Positions 45,475 through 55,180 of a stretch of DNA of 64,000 nucleotides are shown here, one piece after another. Both the position numbers and the translations under genes were made by a program. The notes beneath the pieces were generated by a model, which made no database searches, was not told the DNA's origin, and was given only the letters and a program-made list of their open reading frames with translations. This stretch comes from Criibacterium bergeronii (GTDB taxonomy: Bacteria > Bacillota > Clostridia > Peptostreptococcales > Filifactoraceae): the NCBI RefSeq assembly GCF_001693775.2, contig NZ_MBEW02000001.1:1-64000 (forward strand), in the 5' to 3' direction. Within the stretch, counting starts at the first letter, position 1. Every line of letters starts with the position of its first letter.

Positions 45475-46811
45475 TGTCAGATTTAAAAGAAAATAAAATG
45501 GGCACTGCACCAATGAAGGGATTGCTAATATCCGTTTCATCACCAATAATGGTTTCGATGCTTGTGCAAGCACTTTACAATATGGTAGACTCACTATTTG
45601 TTTCTAGGATTAGCGAAAATGCACTGACCGCAGTGTCAATTTGTTTCCCTATACAACAGCTCATGATAGCGTTAACGGTTGGGCTTGGTGTTGGTGTAAG
45701 CTCATTAGTTTCAAGATATTTAGGAAAAAAAGATTTACCCTATGCAAAAAGAATTGCAAATACAGCAATTTTCGCTTATTTTTTAATAGGGCTTTTTTAT
45801 ATAATTTCAGGTATATTTTTCACCAATTCCTTTGTAGATATGCAAAATATAGCCTCAACTATCAAACCTGATGCAAAAGCCTATATGAGATGGGTCACAA
45901 TTTGTTCCCTGCCACTTTGTTATACAATTTGTTTTGAAAGGCTCTTAGCCTCAACAGGCAGGACTTTTTACACCATGATAACCCAAGGTAGCGGAGCATT
46001 GGCAAATATCATACTTGACCCAATATTTATTTTTACATTCGGTTTAGGAGTACAAGGTGCTGCAATAGCCACAGTTCTTGGTCAATTAGTAGGTTCACTA
46101 ACCGGTTTATATTTTCATATAAAAAAGAACCATGAGCTAAAAATAGATTTTAGTCTACTAAAATTTGATACAATCATTATAAAAGAAGTCTTAGAAATAG
46201 GCTTTCCTTCTATGGTAATGCAGAGCGTATCATCATTTACCTTATTTGTTTTTAATACAATTCTATCAGCATTTTCAGGCACAGCAGTTGCATTTTTCGG
46301 AGTATTTTTTAAACTGCAAAGTTTTGTAATTTTGCCAATAATTGGCTTGTCAAATGGACTACTTCCAGTAGCTGCATATAATTTTGGAGCAAAAAATAAG
46401 CAAAGAGTTCACGATGCGTTGAAATATGCCTTAATTTATTCATTGTCTTTCATGTCAATAGGCTTATTATTATTTTTGATTTTTCCAGTGCAAATCCTCA
46501 ATGTTTTTAACGCCTCTCCAAAAATGATTGAAATTGGAGTACCTGCACTTAGGATAATACCTATAAGCTTTATCTTTGCTACTGTTTCAATTATACTATC
46601 CTCCATGTTTCAAGCGTTAGGTAGCGGAGTACCTTCGCTTATAATATCACTCATAAGACAAGTCATACTTTTAATGCCTCTTGCATATTATTTTTCATTA
46701 AGCGGAAGAATAAACAGAGTTTGGTATTCTTTCTTGATTTCTGAAATTATAGCTTTCTTGATTTCAATATTTTTAGCAAAAACTATATTTAAAAAAGCAG
46801 ATTTAGATTAA
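45474..46811 (+). CDS. MATE family efflux transporter
   Basis: This 445-aa protein has twelve predicted membrane helices in the two-bundle MATE layout, with the family pattern SSPIMVSMLVQALYNMVDSL at residues 22-41 and QGSGALANIILDPIFIF at about 171-187. It exports drugs or metabolites using a Na+ or H+ gradient. The substrate is unknown; it is more like the NorM/DinF-related proteins of Clostridia. Confidence 0.92.
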   Translation: MSDLKENKMGTAPMKGLLISVSSPIMVSMLVQALYNMVDSLFVSRISENALTAVSICFPIQQLMIALTVGLGVGVSSLVSRYLGKKDLPYAKRIANTAIFAYFLIGLFYIISGIFFTNSFVDMQNIASTIKPDAKAYMRWVTICSLPLCYTICFERLLASTGRTFYTMITQGSGALANIILDPIFIFTFGLGVQGAAIATVLGQLVGSLTGLYFHIKKNHELKIDFSLLKFDTIIIKEVLEIGFPSMVMQSVSSFTLFVFNTILSAFSGTAVAFFGVFFKLQSFVILPIIGLSNGLLPVAAYNFGAKNKQRVHDALKYALIYSLSFMSIGLLLFLIFPVQILNVFNASPKMIEIGVPALRIIPISFIFATVSIILSSMFQALGSGVPSLIISLIRQVILLMPLAYYFSLSGRINRVWYSFLISEIIAFLISIFLAKTIFKKADLD

Positions 46812-46838
46812 AATTTCGCATTTTTATAAGGAGCTAAG

Positions 46839-47567
46839 ATGCACGAAATAGATTTAACAAAGGTACATGAAGAGTCTAAAAAATTTGCAAATATAGACCT
46901 TGTACCTACAAATAGGCAAATAAAATCCAACTTTAAAGAGTTTAAATTTTTTCAGCTAAATACCTTTGATGATTTAAAAAATTTTAATGATGATACCATT
47001 AGACTTGAAATTTCCAAAATTAAAAGCAATTTTGAGTCCATAGTAAAAGATTTTCTTTCAGACCCAAAAAAAAGTATACTAGTTGCAACAAGCGAAAACA
47101 GCGTTGTTGGAATCTGCATATATTCCTTATTAGCTAAAAATGCCCAACTAAGTCAAAAGCTTGATAAGCTTGACCCTGATAAGACTGCTAACATAGAATT
47201 TTTATTTGTTCAAAAAGGGAGCAGGGGTTTTCTTTTGGGACAAAAACTTCTTGCATTAGCAGAATACCTTTCCATTGAAAAAGGCTACAGTGTTGGGGTT
47301 ATTGTTATAAAAAATACAGATTATTTTCTTTTAAGCACCGCTCTAGCTCAGTCGTACACAATATCTTCTTTAGACGAATCAAATTTTGTACTTACTTGCC
47401 CTCTTGGCAAGATAATAGAAGATATCGTAGAGCAATACAGTGTAAAAAATACAGACATGAAATGGCAGCAGGACGTATTAGACCTTGGCTTTGTGGGTAT
47501 TAAAGTTATAAATTATAAATCAAATGATAATTTTTTTGTTAGCTATTCAAAGGCTTATTACAATTAA
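46839..47567 (+). CDS. GNAT-like acetyltransferase (probable)
   Basis: This 242-aa protein's middle fits a GNAT fold: a VGICIYSLL strand, NIEFLFVQKGSRGFLLGQKL as motif A with the RG-x-x-x-G acetyl-CoA loop (about residues 126-145), then a helix LLALAEYLSIEKGY. The N-terminal 80 and C-terminal 80 residues are not recognised. It follows the MATE gene by 27 nt. The substrate is unknown. Confidence 0.65.
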   Translation: MHEIDLTKVHEESKKFANIDLVPTNRQIKSNFKEFKFFQLNTFDDLKNFNDDTIRLEISKIKSNFESIVKDFLSDPKKSILVATSENSVVGICIYSLLAKNAQLSQKLDKLDPDKTANIEFLFVQKGSRGFLLGQKLLALAEYLSIEKGYSVGVIVIKNTDYFLLSTALAQSYTISSLDESNFVLTCPLGKIIEDIVEQYSVKNTDMKWQQDVLDLGFVGIKVINYKSNDNFFVSYSKAYYN

Positions 47568-47629
47568 TTCTTGTAACATCATTTTTTATATGGTAGACTA
47601 ATAAATATGATTTTAAATGGAGTTGAAAA

Positions 47630-47995
47630 ATGGAATTTACATTTGCTCATAATAATTTCAATGTTTTGAATCTTGAAAAAAGTATTAATTTTTATAAAGA
47701 GGCTCTTGGTCTAGTCGAATCAAGAAGAAAAGAGGCTTCTGATGGTAGTTTTACGTTAGTTTATCTAACAGACAAAAACAAAACTCACGAATTGGAGCTA
47801 ACTTATTTAAAAGACAGAAAGAGCCAATATGATTTAGGTGAGAATGAATTCCACCTTGCCTTTAAAACTGATGACTTTGAGGCAGCACACAAAAAGCATT
47901 TAGAAATGGGATGTATTGTTTTTGAAAATAAAAATATGGGGATTTATTTTATAGCTGACCCTGACAATTACTGGCTTGAGATAATACCCGGTTAA
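47630..47995 (+). CDS. lactoylglutathione lyase / glyoxalase (VOC family)
   Basis: This 121-aa single VOC module has the metal ligands in the glyoxalase I pattern: His near the N-terminus (FAHNNFNVLN), Glu in HELELTYL, His in NEFHLAFKT and Glu in YWLEIIPG. It most resembles GloA, which removes methylglyoxal, though this anaerobe may use another thiol than glutathione. Confidence 0.88.
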   Translation: MEFTFAHNNFNVLNLEKSINFYKEALGLVESRRKEASDGSFTLVYLTDKNKTHELELTYLKDRKSQYDLGENEFHLAFKTDDFEAAHKKHLEMGCIVFENKNMGIYFIADPDNYWLEIIPG

Positions 47996-48015
47996 TTAAC
48001 CGAAAGGATTGAAGG

Positions 48016-48552
48016 ATGATTTGGGAAAGCAAATTTTTGTATTTTTTGCAAACTAATGTGCGCTCCGATATCATTGATAAAATAATGATACTTGTATCAA
48101 CATTAGCAGACAGAGGACTTATTTTCATAGCTTTGAGCATTTTTATGCTATTTATGCCAAATATGGCAAGAATATCATATATGTCATTGACATCCTTGAC
48201 GTTTAACGGATTAATTACAAATGTCATTTTAAAACCCCTGATTGCTAGGACAAGACCATTTGAAAAATATGACCTTATAACATCCGTACTGGCTAAATTG
48301 CCACAGGACTATTCATTTCCATCCGGTCATACATCTGCATCATTTGCATTTGCAACATCAGTTTTTTTATACAATAGACAGCTTGGCATACTTGCATATA
48401 TTTATGCTTTTTTAGTAGCATTTTCAAGAATGTATATTGGCGTACATTACCCCACTGATATTATGGTAGGCATGATTATAGGTGTAGTAGTATCCGTTTT
48501 ATGCAATAAATATGCAATTGTCATATACAAAAAAATCAGTGAGTTTATCTAG
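48016..48552 (+). CDS. PAP2-family membrane phosphatase
   Basis: This 178-aa protein has about five membrane helices and the three PAP2 signature motifs: KPLIARTRP, PSGHTSAS and SRMYIGVHYPTD. It may recycle undecaprenyl pyrophosphate (BcrC-like) or act on another lipid phosphate. It starts 20 nt after the glyoxalase. Confidence 0.9.
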   Translation: MIWESKFLYFLQTNVRSDIIDKIMILVSTLADRGLIFIALSIFMLFMPNMARISYMSLTSLTFNGLITNVILKPLIARTRPFEKYDLITSVLAKLPQDYSFPSGHTSASFAFATSVFLYNRQLGILAYIYAFLVAFSRMYIGVHYPTDIMVGMIIGVVVSVLCNKYAIVIYKKISEFI

Positions 48553-48598
48553 GTTTCAAATGAAAGTTAAATATATAAATTAATTTAAGGAGGAATAT

Positions 48599-50026
48599 AT
48601 GTCTTTAGATTTAGAACCAAAAGAAGTATTTAAATATTTTTACGAAATTAACCAAATCCCAAGAGGCTCAGGAAAAGAAAAACAAATCTCTGATTATCTA
48701 GTGAATTTTGCAAAAAAGAGAAATCTAGAAGTAGTTCAAGATGAAGAATACAATGTAATCATCAAAAAACCTGCCTCTGCTGGATATGAAAACTCACCTA
48801 CAGTGATTTTACAAGGACACATGGATATGGTTTGTGTCAAAGAAGACGGCAGTGAACATGACTTTGACAAAGACCCAATACAAATGTATGTAGAAGATGG
48901 ATTTTTAAAAGCTAAACAAACTACATTAGGTGCTGATGATGGTATAGCAGTAGCATACAGCCTTGCAATATTAGATGGAGATTACAAGCACCCTGCCCTA
49001 GAAATATGTATCACAACCAACGAAGAAACCGGTATGTACGGTGCAGATGCACTAAAACCGGGCAGCTTAACAGGTAGTGTTCTACTAAATATGGACTCCG
49101 AAGAAGAAGGAGAATTTTTAACCACTTGTGCAGGGGGAGCAACATTTAATGCTTATTTCCCAATTAAAAAAGAAGATTTCACAGGACAAGGATTATCCTT
49201 AACTGTAAAAGGACTTCTTGGAGGTCACTCAGGTGGAGAAATTCACAAACAAAGAGCCAACTCAAATAAAGTCCTTGTGAGATTACTAAATGAAATAAGA
49301 AAAGAAAATGAACTAAGAATTATAAGTATAGTCGGTGGCACAAAGGACAATGCAATACCTGCAAATTCTACAGCACAAATAATTGTAAAAGATGCTGCCA
49401 AAGCCGAAGAAACAGCAAAAAAATTATTTGAGAGCATAAAAAAAGAATATAGTGTGCAAGATCCGGATATGCAGCTTGAAATCTCTAAAACAGACGTAAA
49501 AACAGCATATACCAAAGAGCTTACAGATAATATAATTGACTATCTAATGACAGTACCTGACGGAGTTATAAAAATGTCAATGGATATGGAAAACCTAGTT
49601 GAAACTTCGTTAAATAATGCTATACTTAAAGAGGCAAATGACAATTTAATGATAATAACTTCAACTCGTAGCTCAGTAGAAAGCGAATTAGACGATTTAC
49701 TAGATAGATTGCAGATTTTTGCAAAAACTTTTAATGCTGATTTCAGCATATTAGCTAGATATCCGGGTTGGGAATATGAAAAAGACAGCAAAGTAAGAGA
49801 TTTAGCCAAAAAACTATATGAAGATATGTTTGATAAAGAGGCTAAATTAACTGCAATCCACGCCGGAGTAGAATGTGGCTTACTAAAAAGAATATTGCCT
49901 GACTGCGATATGATAAGCTATGGACCTGATATGTTTGATGTTCACTCTCCAAAAGAACATCTTGATATCGCATCTGCAAAAAGAGTTTTTGATTTCACAG
50001 TAAAATTATTAGAAAATTTAAAATAA
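48599..50026 (+). CDS. pepD: aminoacyl-histidine dipeptidase PepD
   Basis: This 475-aa M20-family metallopeptidase cuts Xaa-His dipeptides. Metal and catalytic motifs: LQGHMDMVC (His, Asp), TLGADDGIAVA (Asp), CITTNEETGM (Glu-Glu), NMDSEEEGE (Asp) and the C-terminal YGPDMFDVHSPKEH (His). Full length, strong GGAGG start. Confidence 0.95.
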   Translation: MSLDLEPKEVFKYFYEINQIPRGSGKEKQISDYLVNFAKKRNLEVVQDEEYNVIIKKPASAGYENSPTVILQGHMDMVCVKEDGSEHDFDKDPIQMYVEDGFLKAKQTTLGADDGIAVAYSLAILDGDYKHPALEICITTNEETGMYGADALKPGSLTGSVLLNMDSEEEGEFLTTCAGGATFNAYFPIKKEDFTGQGLSLTVKGLLGGHSGGEIHKQRANSNKVLVRLLNEIRKENELRIISIVGGTKDNAIPANSTAQIIVKDAAKAEETAKKLFESIKKEYSVQDPDMQLEISKTDVKTAYTKELTDNIIDYLMTVPDGVIKMSMDMENLVETSLNNAILKEANDNLMIITSTRSSVESELDDLLDRLQIFAKTFNADFSILARYPGWEYEKDSKVRDLAKKLYEDMFDKEAKLTAIHAGVECGLLKRILPDCDMISYGPDMFDVHSPKEHLDIASAKRVFDFTVKLLENLK

Positions 50027-50070
50027 ACACCTAAATAATTTTTAAATTTATTTAACAAGGGAGATTTAGC

Positions 50071-50334
50071 ATGATAAAAAATGAAGTAACAATTAAAAAT
50101 GCAACAGGTTTACATTTAAGACCGGCAGGAGTATTAGCTAAAATAGCAAGCGGATGCAAATCTGATATAATACTTGTAAAAGGTGATAAAAGAGTAAACC
50201 CTAAAAGCGTACTAAATGTAATGTCAGCACAGATTAATAAAGGCGATAATATTACTATCGAAGTATCAGGTGATACAGAAGTAGAAGATATGAAAAAAAT
50301 CGTTGATGCCATAGAAAGTGGTTTAGGCGAATAA
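50071..50334 (+). CDS. ptsH: phosphocarrier protein HPr
   Basis: This 87-aa protein passes phosphate from enzyme I to sugar-specific PTS enzymes. The active-site His is in TGLHLRPAG (residue 14 region), so it is not Crh. The regulatory Ser is in NPKSVLNVMSA (usual KSIMGVMSL), with an Asn in place of the usual Gly after it. It stands alone, without ptsI, and has its own terminator. Confidence 0.9.
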   Translation: MIKNEVTIKNATGLHLRPAGVLAKIASGCKSDIILVKGDKRVNPKSVLNVMSAQINKGDNITIEVSGDTEVEDMKKIVDAIESGLGE

Positions 50335-50351
50335 ATAATCATTACAATGTA

Positions 50352-50385
50352 AAAACCCACACTGCAAATGCAGTGTGGGTTTTTA
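50352..50385 (+). terminator. terminator of ptsH (bidirectional)
   Basis: AAAACCCACACTGC pairs with GCAGTGTGGGTTTT, a 14-bp stem with AAAT loop and T-run. It may also end transcription from the MgtC genes on the other strand. Confidence 0.92.
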
Positions 50386-50411
50386 TATTGTAAATATCGT
50401 TAAATACATTA

Positions 50412-51122
50412 TCACCTAGATAAGAGTAAGTCTACTAAATCTACATCATCTACTTGCTCAATTTGCTCTAAAAGCTCATCTATCACATCTACATGATTTG
50501 GTTGTATTGTTATAATTGCACAGCGATATTGCTCATTGTTCGCATCGTACTTCGCCAATTTAGCAATTTCTATATGGTCAATTTTAATCATATTTGTATC
50601 AAAAATTTCAAATATTTTATCCAAAGTTTTCTTATTTCTATACTCTATATATATTGTCCTATCTTTAGATAAATATTTAATATTATATTCAAACTTGGAT
50701 AGCACTGACTCCACAATAAATATCAATGCTGTAGCTATCAAGCCGCCTTCATAAAAACCAGCCCCAAACGTCAAGCCTGTTATAGCCACTGCCCACAAGC
50801 CTGCAGATGTAGTTAGCCCTCTTACCTGCCTCCTTGGAGTCCTGATAATAGCACCTGCGCCTATAAAGCCTATCCCTGCTATTACTTGTGCTCCCAACCT
50901 TGCCATATCAGTAGTATAATGCATAAATAATGTTAAATACTGTCCTGTAAGGGTAGTCATGCAAGCACCTACACATATCAATATATGTGTCCTAAATCCT
51001 GCTGAACGTCTTTTGTATTCTCTTTCAATCCCGATTATTCCACCACATACAAGTGATAGCATCATTTTTAAAAATACTGAGGCAAAGCTCATATCTCTTA
51101 AATTATCAAAAAGACTTATCAA
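50412..51122 (-). CDS. MgtC/SapB family membrane protein, paralogue 1
   Basis: This 236-aa protein has four to five membrane helices in residues 10-135. The MgtC motif is at GIIGIEREYKRRSAGFRTHI (residues 29-48), followed by CVGACMTTLTGQY and GFIGAGAIIRTPRRQVRGLT; the C-terminal 90 residues form an ACT-like soluble domain. MgtC proteins act in magnesium stress and virulence in other bacteria, but no transport is proven. It is 13 nt downstream of paralogue 2. Confidence 0.9.
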   Translation of the reverse strand: MISLFDNLRDMSFASVFLKMMLSLVCGGIIGIEREYKRRSAGFRTHILICVGACMTTLTGQYLTLFMHYTTDMARLGAQVIAGIGFIGAGAIIRTPRRQVRGLTTSAGLWAVAITGLTFGAGFYEGGLIATALIFIVESVLSKFEYNIKYLSKDRTIYIEYRNKKTLDKIFEIFDTNMIKIDHIEIAKLAKYDANNEQYRCAIITIQPNHVDVIDELLEQIEQVDDVDLVDLLLSR

Positions 51123-51135
51123 TCCATTACCCTTC

Positions 51136-51879
51136 CTATATCTCGTCTATTAAATTTATACACTTCAGGCTTGATATTTCTGAAATAATAGAAGTATGAT
51201 TTGATTTTTCATTTAATCTAAGTAACATTACAGCACTTGGTCTTTGTCCTCTTTTTGAGTCTCCTCTTTCAAGGTCAAAATCATACACTCTTATTTTTTT
51301 ATTTTCCATAAAAAGCAAGATTTCTCTTATTTCTTCTACTGCGTTAAATTCTACATAAATATTCATGTTGCAAGAGTTTTTCACAAAATAATTGGACAGT
51401 ATCGGTAGAAATCTGTTGCAAATAAACACTGTCAAAAAGCCTAAAAAAACACATTCGTAAAAGCCAGCTCCAATACATAATCCCATACAAGCAGATGCCC
51501 AAAGACTAGCTGCGGTTGTGATACCTTTGACCTCTTGTTTTGCATTTATAATAATAGTGCCTGCCGCTAAAAAACCTATACCGTTTATGACTTGTGCCCC
51601 AAATCTTGATACGTCAGTTATAACATTTTTACTGACCAATCCTCTTTGGATTGCACTTTGGAGCATATCATATTCATACTGACTTAATATCATTGTAAGG
51701 GTAGAGCCTATACACACTAGTATATAAGTTCTCAGACCTGCCGGAAGATGCTTACTTTCTCTTTCAAAGCCTATAAAAAATCCCAAAATCACTGAAAGAA
51801 TTAATCTAAACACCACTGAATATATTGTAAATTCCCTTAAAGGATTAAAAAAACTAATCATTTTATTATTCCATTTCAA
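51136..51879 (-). CDS. MgtC/SapB family membrane protein, paralogue 2
   Basis: This is 247 aa (or 241 if it starts at the ATG at 51861; neither start has a clear ribosome binding site). Same layout as its neighbour: GFFIGFERESKHLPAGLRTY, CIGSTLTMIL, GFLAAGTIIINAKQEVKGIT and a soluble C-terminal domain. The two are clearly related but well diverged, so the pair is an old duplication and may form a heteromer. Confidence 0.9.
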   Translation of the reverse strand: MKWNNKMISFFNPLREFTIYSVVFRLILSVILGFFIGFERESKHLPAGLRTYILVCIGSTLTMILSQYEYDMLQSAIQRGLVSKNVITDVSRFGAQVINGIGFLAAGTIIINAKQEVKGITTAASLWASACMGLCIGAGFYECVFLGFLTVFICNRFLPILSNYFVKNSCNMNIYVEFNAVEEIREILLFMENKKIRVYDFDLERGDSKRGQRPSAVMLLRLNEKSNHTSIISEISSLKCINLIDEI

Positions 51880-51988
51880 ATATTACGTTTAACATATCTT
51901 TGCATATTTTGTTTTTTAACCGTAAAAACTCTCTACCAAACCAAGAATTTAAACTACTGCTTTTCTTTTACAATATGCAAGCTTTTAA

Positions 51989-53488
51989 TTATTCAGATAC
52001 CTCCGGAGATATTTTGTTCATCAATAATGGAGAAAATATTCCAAAAACACATAATACTATTAAAATCCAGCAAAGTGGTGTAGAAAACAATATTGAAGGG
52101 TCACCGCCCGACAATGCAAGCGAACGTCTTAGTCCTTTTTCTCCAATTGGTCCTAGAATTAATGCAAGCACTATGGCAGCATTATTTAGGTCAAATTTTT
52201 GAGTTAAATATCCAATTACTCCAAAAATAAGCATAATAACAACATCAAATAAGTTTTGATGTATAGCAAATGAACCTACTACGCACAATATTGTAACTGC
52301 CGGTATCAATATAGCGTCTGACAATCTTGCTATTTGAGCAAATGCTCTGCAACCCAGCAGACCAATCCCTAGCATTGCAAACTGCGTAAGTACAAAGCCT
52401 GCAAAAAATGTGTATGTCATTTTAGCTGTTTCACCTATGAAAAGGTCAGGTCCAGGTGTCAAGCCTTGAATTATTAATCCACCCATCAAAACAGCAGTTA
52501 CACTTTCGCCCGGTATCCCAAGAGTAAGCATAGGTATTAAAGAGCCACCTGTAACAGCATTATTTGCAGCCTCAGAGCCTGCAACTCCTTCTATTGAACC
52601 TTTACCAAACTGCTCTTTTGTTTTTGAAAATTGTTTTGCTGAGTTATATCCCATAAAACAAGCGATTGACGCACCAGCTCCCGGCAATATGCCTATCAGG
52701 TTTCCTATTATCCATGAACGCCCGATAGTAGGTGCTATTTTTTTCATTTCAGCTTTTGTTGGTAGCATTTTATCACTAAATTTTTGTGCTTTTGCTCTTT
52801 GAGTTATAGCTTTTTCTGCCAATCTCAGTGCTTGGCTCATTGAAAATAATCCTATCAAGGCACAAGTCACATTTATACCTTCATATAATGAACTTTGCCC
52901 GAACATAAAGCGTTTTACACCCTCCATAGGGTCCATACCTATTGTAGAAATAAGCAAGCCAAAAGCTCCTGATATCAAGCCTTTTATTATTGATTTTGAA
53001 GATACTCCAGCTATAATTGTAAGTCCAAAAATGGATAGCCAAAAATATTCAGGAGAACCAAATTTCATAGCTAATTGTGCCAATAAAGGTGCAAAAAAGT
53101 ATAAAGAAATACATGATAACAAACCACCAAAAAATGATGCTATACACGCCACACCCAAAGCCTTACCTGCTTGACCTTTTAAGGTCATTTGATATCCTTC
53201 AATAGCGGTAGCAGCAGATGCCGGAGTCCCTGGAGTATGTATTAATATTGCAGATATTGAACCTCCAAAAATAGCTCCACAATAAATCGCTCCCAGCATA
53301 ATCAATCCGGTAGATGCGTTCATAGAAAAAGTCATCGGCAACAAAAGTGCAACACCCATTGCAGCGGATAAACCAGGGAGACATCCTATAACTATACCTA
53401 TAGTGACACCTGCAATCATCGCAAGCAAATTAATAGGGACTAGTGCATTGACAAAGCCATTCGCCATCAGCATTAAAGTTTCAGACAT
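51989..53488 (-). CDS. tctA: tripartite tricarboxylate transporter large permease TctA
   Basis: This 499-aa protein has about twelve membrane helices and the TctA signature PGLSAAMGVALLLPMTF (residues 39-55) with a repeated counterpart GILPGAGASIACFMGY (about residues 264-279), both near conserved Gly-Pro turns. It is the channel-like subunit of the TctABC secondary transporter for citrate-like or other carboxylates. It is 19 nt downstream of tctB. Confidence 0.94.
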   Translation of the reverse strand: MSETLMLMANGFVNALVPINLLAMIAGVTIGIVIGCLPGLSAAMGVALLLPMTFSMNASTGLIMLGAIYCGAIFGGSISAILIHTPGTPASAATAIEGYQMTLKGQAGKALGVACIASFFGGLLSCISLYFFAPLLAQLAMKFGSPEYFWLSIFGLTIIAGVSSKSIIKGLISGAFGLLISTIGMDPMEGVKRFMFGQSSLYEGINVTCALIGLFSMSQALRLAEKAITQRAKAQKFSDKMLPTKAEMKKIAPTIGRSWIIGNLIGILPGAGASIACFMGYNSAKQFSKTKEQFGKGSIEGVAGSEAANNAVTGGSLIPMLTLGIPGESVTAVLMGGLIIQGLTPGPDLFIGETAKMTYTFFAGFVLTQFAMLGIGLLGCRAFAQIARLSDAILIPAVTILCVVGSFAIHQNLFDVVIMLIFGVIGYLTQKFDLNNAAIVLALILGPIGEKGLRRSLALSGGDPSILFSTPLCWILIVLCVFGIFSPLLMNKISPEVSE

Positions 53489-53507
53489 TATATAAATTCC
53501 CCCTTAA

Positions 53508-53951
53508 TTATGAAAAAAATATTCCTGATGGTAGACGCACACCTAAAAATTCAGTAAATGCCCCATATACCAACAACATTATAACAACAGTAGTGAGCGC
53601 TATCTGCCACTTCTTAACTTTAAGAAATAAAAGAACTGCCACCATATATATTACTGAGGATATATAAAATCCGATTATAGACATCAATACTATATAGGCA
53701 ACAGTCATTGCAAAAATTGGAAAAAATTGTTTTGGAAGAAACCCTTTAAATTCTTCTAACCCTTTAACAACTCCAACTTTTTTAGCTGCAATAAACATTT
53801 GTACTACATAAAGACTATTTAATAAAAATAACAATACTATTATTGCAAACGGATATACCTGTGCATTTGGCGGCAATTTAATAGTCATCACTGCAAAAAA
53901 CAAGCATATCGCATACATAAGACCAACTACGAATATATCAGTTTTTTTCAT
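53508..53951 (-). CDS. tctB: tripartite tricarboxylate transporter small permease TctB
   Basis: This 147-aa protein has four membrane helices (about residues 8-25, 34-56, 75-97 and 113-135), the size and topology of TctB. The family is poorly conserved and the call relies on place between tctC and tctA. Starts with ATG, GGGTGA upstream. Confidence 0.85.
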   Translation of the reverse strand: MKKTDIFVVGLMYAICLFFAVMTIKLPPNAQVYPFAIIVLLFLLNSLYVVQMFIAAKKVGVVKGLEEFKGFLPKQFFPIFAMTVAYIVLMSIIGFYISSVIYMVAVLLFLKVKKWQIALTTVVIMLLVYGAFTEFLGVRLPSGIFFS

Positions 53952-54021
53952 TGTTCACCCTTTTATTTTTCAAAAATATTTAGCTGCCAAATATATGGCA
54001 GCACAAATAATAATTAGAAAA

Positions 54022-55023
54022 TTACCAAAGTTTTGCTACATCATCAACGCAGAACTTATATTGTTCATCTATCATAGCTTTAGTTTCTTCAGGGTTCATA
54101 TATAAAGTGCTTATATTCGCTTTTTTTGCTGCCTCAATATATTCAGGGCTTTCCATAGCATCTTTAAATGCCTTAGCATAGAAATCTATTACTTCCTGAG
54201 GAGTTCCCTTTGGAGCTACTATAGCTCTACGGCTACCATACCATTTATCATAATATCCTAATTCACCAAGAGTAGGCACGTCTTTAAATTCTTCAATTCT
54301 TTCAGTGCTAAATACTCCTAGCACCTTAACTTCAGACTTCATAGATGCAATGTCAGCTACTTTTGCTACAGCAAATTGTACTTCGCCTTGTCTTAGAGCC
54401 AACAATTGGTCAGCAGTACCGCCATAAGGGATAGCTGTATATTCAAAATCTGCAGATTTTGCTAACAACTGTGCACCTATATGATTTGATGCTTTTTCTC
54501 CGTTAGTAGATGCTTTTAATTTTCCAGGATTTGCTTTTGCATAATCAACTAAGTCTTTTAAAGTATTAAATTCACTGTTTTTTGATGTCAATACTATTGC
54601 TGTTTCGTCTACATGGTTACAAATAGGTATGAAATCTTCCATAGTATAATCGCCCAACTCTTCTACAATGTTAGAACAAACTGTAGGTAGATTTATAAAG
54701 CCTAATGTATAACCATCAGGTTTAGCTTGAGATAATGCTGTCCAACCTATAGAGCCTGAGCCACCTTCTAGGTTGTTTATTACTACAGTTTTACCTATAG
54801 TTTTAGTAGCATACTCAGATAATACCCTAGCTGTAGTATCTGTACCTGAACCTGCCTTATACGCTACTATCATGGTTACGTTTTCTTTTGGTTCAAAACT
54901 TCCACCGGTAGATGCCTTTTGCTCAGAACCTTCAGGTTTTTCAGATGTTTTTGCTCCGCAAGCTGCTAATGAAATAGCTAAAGCTGAAACAAGAGCAAAA
55001 GTTAATAATTTTTTCATTTTCAT
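54022..55023 (-). CDS. tctC: tripartite tricarboxylate transporter binding lipoprotein TctC
   Basis: This 333-aa extracytoplasmic binding protein of the Bug/TctC family has lipobox LAAC (Cys near residue 22) then a Ser/Glu linker. It has typical blocks: VTMIVAYKAGSGTDTTAR, VVINNLEGGSGSIGW and NGEKASNHIGAQLLAK. I start at ATG 55023 because GGAGG precedes it. The ligand is not predictable from sequence. The divergent AraC-type gene probably regulates it. Confidence 0.93.
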   Translation of the reverse strand: MKMKKLLTFALVSALAISLAACGAKTSEKPEGSEQKASTGGSFEPKENVTMIVAYKAGSGTDTTARVLSEYATKTIGKTVVINNLEGGSGSIGWTALSQAKPDGYTLGFINLPTVCSNIVEELGDYTMEDFIPICNHVDETAIVLTSKNSEFNTLKDLVDYAKANPGKLKASTNGEKASNHIGAQLLAKSADFEYTAIPYGGTADQLLALRQGEVQFAVAKVADIASMKSEVKVLGVFSTERIEEFKDVPTLGELGYYDKWYGSRRAIVAPKGTPQEVIDFYAKAFKDAMESPEYIEAAKKANISTLYMNPEETKAMIDEQYKFCVDDVAKLW

Positions 55024-55044
55024 TATTCTTTCCTCCAATTAAAA

Positions 55045-55094
55045 ATTTATACATAATAAAATCACATTTTTTAGCGAACTTATTATGTATAAAT
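55045..55094. promoter_or_regulatory. perfect 15-bp inverted repeat between tctC and the AraC-type regulator
   Basis: ATTTATACATAATAA at 55045-55059 and TTATTATGTATAAAT at 55080-55094 are exact reverse complements, 20 nt apart. The arm nearest tctC overlaps a TATAAA that could be its -10. The arms are about two helical turns plus apart (35-bp centre spacing), fitting a dimeric regulator. Alternatively, if transcribed, the RNA could fold into a hairpin before the tctC ribosome binding site. Confidence 0.7.
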
Positions 55095-55108
55095 CCTACC
55101 AACTATGT

Positions 55109-55114
55109 TATAAT
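55109..55114 (+). promoter_or_regulatory. extended -10 promoter of the AraC-type gene
   Basis: TGTTATAAT with TATAAT at 55109-55114, giving a leader of about 60 nt before the start at 55181. Confidence 0.6.
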
Positions 55115-55180
55115 ATGTAAAGTTTAGAAAAAATTGAACTTAACAAAAGTACAATTTTTAAACCTAACCTTGGAGGTATA

